The position numbers were made by a program, and so were the translations under genes. From Torymus aiolomorphi (Eukaryota > Arthropoda > Insecta > Hymenoptera > Torymidae), in assembly GCA_036365515.1 (NCBI GenBank), contig CM070873.1:67329529-67393528 (forward strand): DNA of 64,000 nucleotides, read 5' to 3'. Shown in pieces: positions 60,202-64,000 of the stretch. Every line of letters starts with the position of its first letter. Position 1 is the stretch's first letter. Below the pieces are notes generated by a model. The model saw only the letters and a list, made by a program, of their open reading frames with translations. It was not told the origin of the DNA and did no database searches.

Positions 60202-60573
60202 CTAGTTGCGTAATGTACTATTTTTTGAAATATATACCTTTTGCGCTTCGACGCGATACATGGTGTTGTTTTCGGCTGCGGATCTTTGAGCTTCGAAATG
60301 AATTCTCTTTCGAATTCTTTGTGCTTGAGGCAACCTTTTGTTCTTCTTCCTCTTCCGGTTCGTTCTCGCACTCGTCGCATGGTTCTCGGTAGTAGGCGCA
60401 ATCGGAAGCAACTCCGATTTTCCGCCATTTTTTTCATCCACTACCGCCGCCAATCTATTCCCGATATCCGCTCTGTTTGGATCTCCTTTCAATGTTTTTC
60501 TTACGAGGGATCTCTTTTCAATATCCCAGACACTAACGATCCTCGGGCGAGGAACGTATCCGCTATTGGACAT
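60202..60573 (-). CDS. Unassigned 123-residue basic protein
   Basis: The frame starts MSNSGYVPRPRIVSVWDIEK and is strongly basic in its second half (RTNRKRKKNKRLPQAQ; RIRKRIHF). There is no transmembrane segment, no Cys cluster and no domain I recognise. It is preceded on the same strand by a GC-rich 50-bp tandem repeat (60596-60885), an arrangement that would suit the leader and first frame of a retroelement, where such basic proteins bind nucleic acid; this is inference. It could equally be a host orphan or a chance frame. Confidence 0.35.
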   Translation of the reverse strand: MSNSGYVPRPRIVSVWDIEKRSLVRKTLKGDPNRADIGNRLAAVVDEKNGGKSELLPIAPTTENHATSARTNRKRKKNKRLPQAQRIRKRIHFEAQRSAAENNTMYRVEAQKVYISKNSTLRN

Positions 60574-60595
60574 AATTGATGATACTCTCTCGTAG

Positions 60596-60885
60596 AAACG
60601 GAGAGCCGCGCTGAACTGGGCTGGCGAATCTAGTAAGGAAGGGCCAGAAACGCAGGGCCGCGCTGAACCGGGCTGGCGAATCTACTGCGAGAGCCAGAAA
60701 TGCGGGGCCGCGCTGAACCGGGCTTGCGAATCTATTTCGATGATGAAACGCAGAGCCACGGTAAAGCGTGCCGGAAAATCTGATTCCTTGCACGAAACGC
60801 AGAGCCACAGTAAAGCGTGCCGGCAAATTTACTAGGTACTCCCTCCACAGAGCCACGGCATAGCGTGCCGGCAAATCCGTTTACC
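60596..60885 (-). repeat. Six tandem units of about 50 bp
   Basis: Units anchored at gccgcgctgaac or gccacggtaaagcg near 60605, 60657, 60707, 60755, 60803 and 60852. The three right units form one subtype (agcgtgccgg) and the three left ones another (ctgaaccggg). The 103-residue minus frame 60563-60874 reads through the array with the repeated peptide FASPVQRG, so it may be only repeat text. Confidence 0.85.
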
Positions 60886-61165
60886 TTTTGCAATAAAGTG
60901 AATGGCGAACGACTCTCTACTTGTTTATTAATTAACTACTCTGCCTCTGTCTCTGAAAAAAAGCAAATATATTTTAAAATTTTACTCTAAAATATATGTC
61001 AAAATATTATTTAAATTAATTTATAATTCACTAAATTTACCTGCAGTATAAATAATTGCAGCATCCCATATAATGTCGTCGACAACTACTACTTATTTTT
61101 TTAATTGTTACACTTGACGTATGCGTACATAGTTCAAACCTGTAAAAACATTAGTTAGAATAAAA
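60886..61165. other. AT-rich non-coding DNA
   Basis: No supported feature. Confidence 0.5.
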
Positions 61166-61169
61166 TTCA

Positions 61170-61575
61170 AAAATTGTGACAGAAATATTTATAGATTGCA
61201 GGTGATAATTATATGTGTAAATAATGGTGTTCAATAAGACAATTCTAATAAAAATTGTATTGTAATTATATTGGAATTTACACATATAATTATCACCTGC
61301 AATCTATAAAATATTTCTGTAAATCTATAAAATCTTATTAAAATTTTATTGTACAATATAATACAACAATTTTAATTACAATACAATTTTTTTATTAGAA
61401 TTGTCTTATTGAACATGATAGAAATTTGAATAAGGTTTTATAAGATCCAATTTTTTTTATGGTATTTATTATTAAATACTAAAAATAATTTGGATCTTAT
61501 AAAACCTAATTAAAATTTCTATGGTGTTCAATAAGATAATTCTAATAAAAATTGTATTGTAATTATATTGGAATT
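61170..61575. repeat. Interleaved direct and inverted repeats
   Basis: gattgcaggtgataattata (about 61195) pairs with its complement near 61300. The block tggtgttcaataagacaatt (61226) recurs directly near 61522 and inverted near 61400. A second pair, ttttataagatccaa / ttggatcttataaaacc, lies at 61436 and 61490. They look like successive hairpin insertions. Confidence 0.8.
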
Positions 61576-61727
61576 AAAAAAAAATAATAATTTTGGAATA
61601 AACTAGGCTCTTGCTATTCTTACGTCAGATGTACAGTACATTGATTCAGAGAATAAGTTTCAAAAAACCTCGCTGTGATGTTTGTTTTGCTTTGACATCT
61701 GACTAGAGAAATTATATTCCGGTATAT

Positions 61728-61996
61728 GAGGCGTTTCGCGTCAACTCTCCCAGCGCGGCGCGCGAGCGTCAAATCATGCTATTTTCAAGTCGTGTTTACG
61801 ATATCAATATGAATTTCAAAAAATTATGTGATAAGCGTTACCGACGTATTTTTTCCTCAGCTTTCCAATGGTGTAAGTGGTTTTTCCGAAATTTTCCATT
61901 TTCACCCTCAAAAAGTATAAAACATACTATATCTCGGAAAGTATATTTTTAATATTTTTTTTTATCATCTAGATCGAAAGCTGAGCATTTTTTACG
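61728..61996 (+). repeat. Interspersed repeat fragment, shared with 51295-51558
   Basis: Matches 51295-51558 in reverse, as described there. It begins at tgaggcgtttcgcgtcaac and ends around gaaagctgagcattttttac. Confidence 0.75.
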
Positions 61997-62094
61997 TCGG
62001 AAAGGATTTTTTGCAAAATTTGCTCGAATGTTTTCCTTAGAGAAACAGAACGCGAAAGAGCAGACGCAGCGTCTCCTTCGTGCGCGGTATGCGG

Positions 62095-62110
62095 CGCGCT
62101 GTACAGCGCG
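62095..62110. other. 16-base perfect palindrome cgcgctgtacagcgcg
   Basis: A perfect dyad in a small GC-rich block (62040-62140). It could be a protein-binding site; nothing else supports a role. Confidence 0.6.
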
Positions 62111-62254
62111 TGGGCTAGATGTATTTCGCTCTCTAGTAACCTTATTATTTTTATTTATCATTTTTAATTCTTTATGGAATATCTTTCTGCACTTCGAATT
62201 TCACTTATATGCACGATTGACATTTTCATAGGTAATTTCGCAAAAAAAAAAACC

Positions 62255-63190
62255 GCTGCCAATTCTTTGGCACTTAGCTTCCTCAAACTAATTCATCGTT
62301 TCCTAATTAAAAATTGAAATTCTGAAAATACATTTTTCATAAAAAGGAATGCTAAAGAATTTCAATAATACTTTGAACCGATGCGTCTTATACCAGTTTC
62401 TTGCAAAATAGTATATTACGTACCTATTTTAAAAAAAGCTTTGACAGACCACCAAGTTTAAAAAAAATTGAGATTAAAAAGAGATAAAAGAAGGGGCTAA
62501 AAATGGCACTATTAATACGTTTTGATATTTTAATTTACTACATTATATAAAAATATTAAAATGATAGTTCTCGAAAATAAATGTATAATATATATTCATA
62601 TAGATAATCACTTAAAATTGCAACACAATATTGCCACCAACAAGTGTAATAAGTAACAGTTAAAATTTCAAGTCGATAAATAAATTATTTTTTGAGATAT
62701 TAATTTTTTAAATATAAAAAAGTTTTCATTAATAACAAATGACAGAGTGAAGATATTTTAAATTTTAAATTTAAAAAAAAAGAAAATGTAGGTAATTTGA
62801 ATACCTTTTAAGAGAAGTATATTATTTTATGTAATAATTACTATAAGATACGAAAAAATCAAAAAAACTAAAAATTCAAAATCGTTTTTTGGTTATAAAA
62901 CAAAAGAAAATCAATAAAATCCCAAATCCATCAGGGTACTTTCCTTTTACCGCAAGACGAAGCGAATAAGCTTTACCCGACGAAAATCGGTTGATTAGTT
63001 TCGGAGATATTAAGAGTTGAAATATACACACACACACACACGCACACACACACATACATACATCCACGAAATCAAAAATCATCAAAATCAAATAATATAC
63101 ACATATACCACCATAAAACATCTTTTTGAAGACTTTTTTTCGAAAATTTTTTCACCGTTACAAAGCTTCCTCTTTGAGGAAGCAAAAACA
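62255..63190 (+). mobile_element. Interspersed repeat, copy B, CA microsatellite and terminal hairpin
   Basis: Starts ccgctgccaattctttggca and ends at the hairpin gcttcctc-ttt-gaggaagc, as in copy A at 7322-8131. A (CA)n tract lies at about 63027-63052, shortly before the end. The middle is AT-rich and aligns poorly with copy A. No reading frame of substance. Confidence 0.7.
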
Positions 63191-63453
63191 TTACAATCAA
63201 TTTGAAATAGCAGACGCAACGCTTCTCACTTACTTTTTACCCGATAGGTGGCTTGCGTATAGAAAATTTTTGCCCGAGAGTAATTTGTTGTATCCAATTA
63301 TATAAGTCTGATGAATTTTCGATCTTTGTTATCCTTGAAATTGTTTAAGAATTTTAACGCTGTTTCCGTTATATTTGTGTTCTTCGTGTGTTTGCTGATT
63401 AAATCATAATTTATTTTTGGTTTATTTATTGCATTTATTTTCTCGCTACTGAA
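63191..63453. other. Presumed 5' leader of the last gene
   Basis: AT-rich DNA between repeat copy B and the ATG at 63454. A tatataag block at 63301 may serve as promoter. No terminal inverted repeat could be defined because the element runs off the window. Confidence 0.3.
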
Positions 63454-64000
63454 ATGGATCCAGCTTTGAAGCTGAAATGCATAAATCCTTCTAATAAAAT
63501 TAATCACTCTGTGCGTAAAAATTTGTCGAATTTTCCTTCAATATTTAGGAGTGCGTATCCCCTCGTACCAGAAAACGCGAAAATTTGTTCCAACTGTCAA
63601 CGTCAACTTTATAAACATAAGTTAGATTTACCTTCATGCGATGCCAAAAAAGCTAAAATTGAATGTACTGATGAATATCATAAAGCAGGCGTGGCAGTTC
63701 TCAACCAATTAAAAAAAAATTTTTAGAATCACCGGGTAAGGAAGATAAAATTCAGCTACTCACGCTTGCTCCTGATTTTTGGTCTCGCAGAGACTTAATC
63801 AGAGAGTTCGGTTGTACTGAGTGGGAAGCTCGAGAAGCGAAAAAGTTAGTAACTGAAAGTGGAATTTTTTCAAAACCTGAAAAGAAAAGGGGCAAAATAT
63901 TTCCAGTTGAAAGTGTAGATTCAGTTAAACGTTTTTATGAGAGGGACGATATTAGTCGTGTAATGCCCGGATTAAAAGATTGTATATCTGTTAAGCAGGA
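63454..64000 (+). CDS. Mobile-element-type protein, partial, needs a -1 frameshift
   Basis: The zero frame (63454-63726, 90 residues) starts MDPALKLKCINPSNK, contains a C-x2-C motif (CSNCQRQLYK, about residue 45-55) and ends at TAG. The -1 frame continues from that point to the window end: LTLAPDFWSRRDLI, a region like a helix-turn-helix (REFGCTEWEAREAKKLV), KRGKIFP, then RDDISRVMPGLKDCISVK. The same segments in the same order lie in the palindrome at 54588-58450. Conserved motifs of this type occur, as I recall, in many uncharacterised arthropod and cnidarian proteins thought to belong to mobile elements. The function is unknown, transposase-like at best. The gene continues beyond the window. 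Confidence 0.6.
63717..63723 (+). promoter_or_regulatory. Candidate -1 ribosomal frameshift site AAATTTT
   Basis: In the zero frame the heptamer reads A AAT TTT, the X-XXY-YYZ form of a canonical -1 slippery site, immediately followed by TAG. A -1 slip here joins exactly to the frame that carries the rest of the protein. The alternative is an indel in the A9/T5 run, by mutation or sequencing error. Confidence 0.45.

Overview
The window looks like a piece of an arthropod nuclear genome, most likely an insect; a hymenopteran such as a parasitoid wasp is my guess, not a demonstrated assignment. Reasons: AT-rich DNA without CpG depletion, many long GA/CT microsatellites in CpG-rich islands, TTAA- and TA-flanked DNA transposons, tRNA-like polymerase III boxes, introns with GT..AG ends, and remnants of a sina/SIAH-like RING gene. 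I find no rRNA gene, CRISPR array, bacterial-type operon or complete cellular gene. Most long reading frames are microsatellite or GC-island artefacts and are not listed.

Left part (1-28 kb): AT-rich DNA broken by about a dozen CpG-rich islands carrying GA/CT repeats (about 2.6-4.7, 8.1-9.3, 9.8-10.4, 13.2-13.8, 14.5-15.1, 16.2-17.0, 18.3-19.1, 19.8-20.5, 21.0-21.9, 22.8-23.3, 24.3-25.2, 25.8-26.4 and 27.15-27.66 kb). No convincing exon is seen, so this reads as a gene desert or large intron with candidate regulatory islands. A few small DNA elements lie in it: TA-flanked elements at 5112-5364 and 11004-13052, an inverted-repeat element at 6301-7071, and a CA-microsatellite-bearing repeat at 7322-8131.

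Right part (28-64 kb): mostly nested mobile DNA, nearly all of it foldback or palindromic. In order: a 6.1-kb TTAA-flanked element (28352-34446) with a large palindrome inside it, a second TTAA element inside one palindrome arm, and a hairpin inside that; a tandem foldback (37.4-38.3 kb); a 9.3-kb TTAA-flanked element (38663-48004) with 19-bp perfect inverted termini, carrying a dimeric 314-bp satellite, three tandem exon-like units with splice signals, two opposed arrays of a 90-bp unit coding a 30-residue repeat, arrays of about 42-bp hairpin units with compensatory changes, and two palindromes; a foldback with CRE-containing 153-bp repeats (49325-52029); and a TA-flanked element with a tRNA-like core (52446-53449).

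At 53743-54587 a SIAH-like RING gene remnant on the minus strand is disrupted by an in-frame stop and, apparently, by a 3.86-kb near-perfect palindromic element (54588-58450, 1832-bp arms, 4-bp target duplication). Each arm carries one copy of the 5' part of an unidentified mobile-element protein gene, and the unique spacer carries the next segment. The same protein family reappears at 63454-64000 in a version whose frame is restored by a -1 shift exactly at a canonical slippery heptamer. These two loci and the 9.3-kb TTAA element are the strongest candidates for something not yet described.
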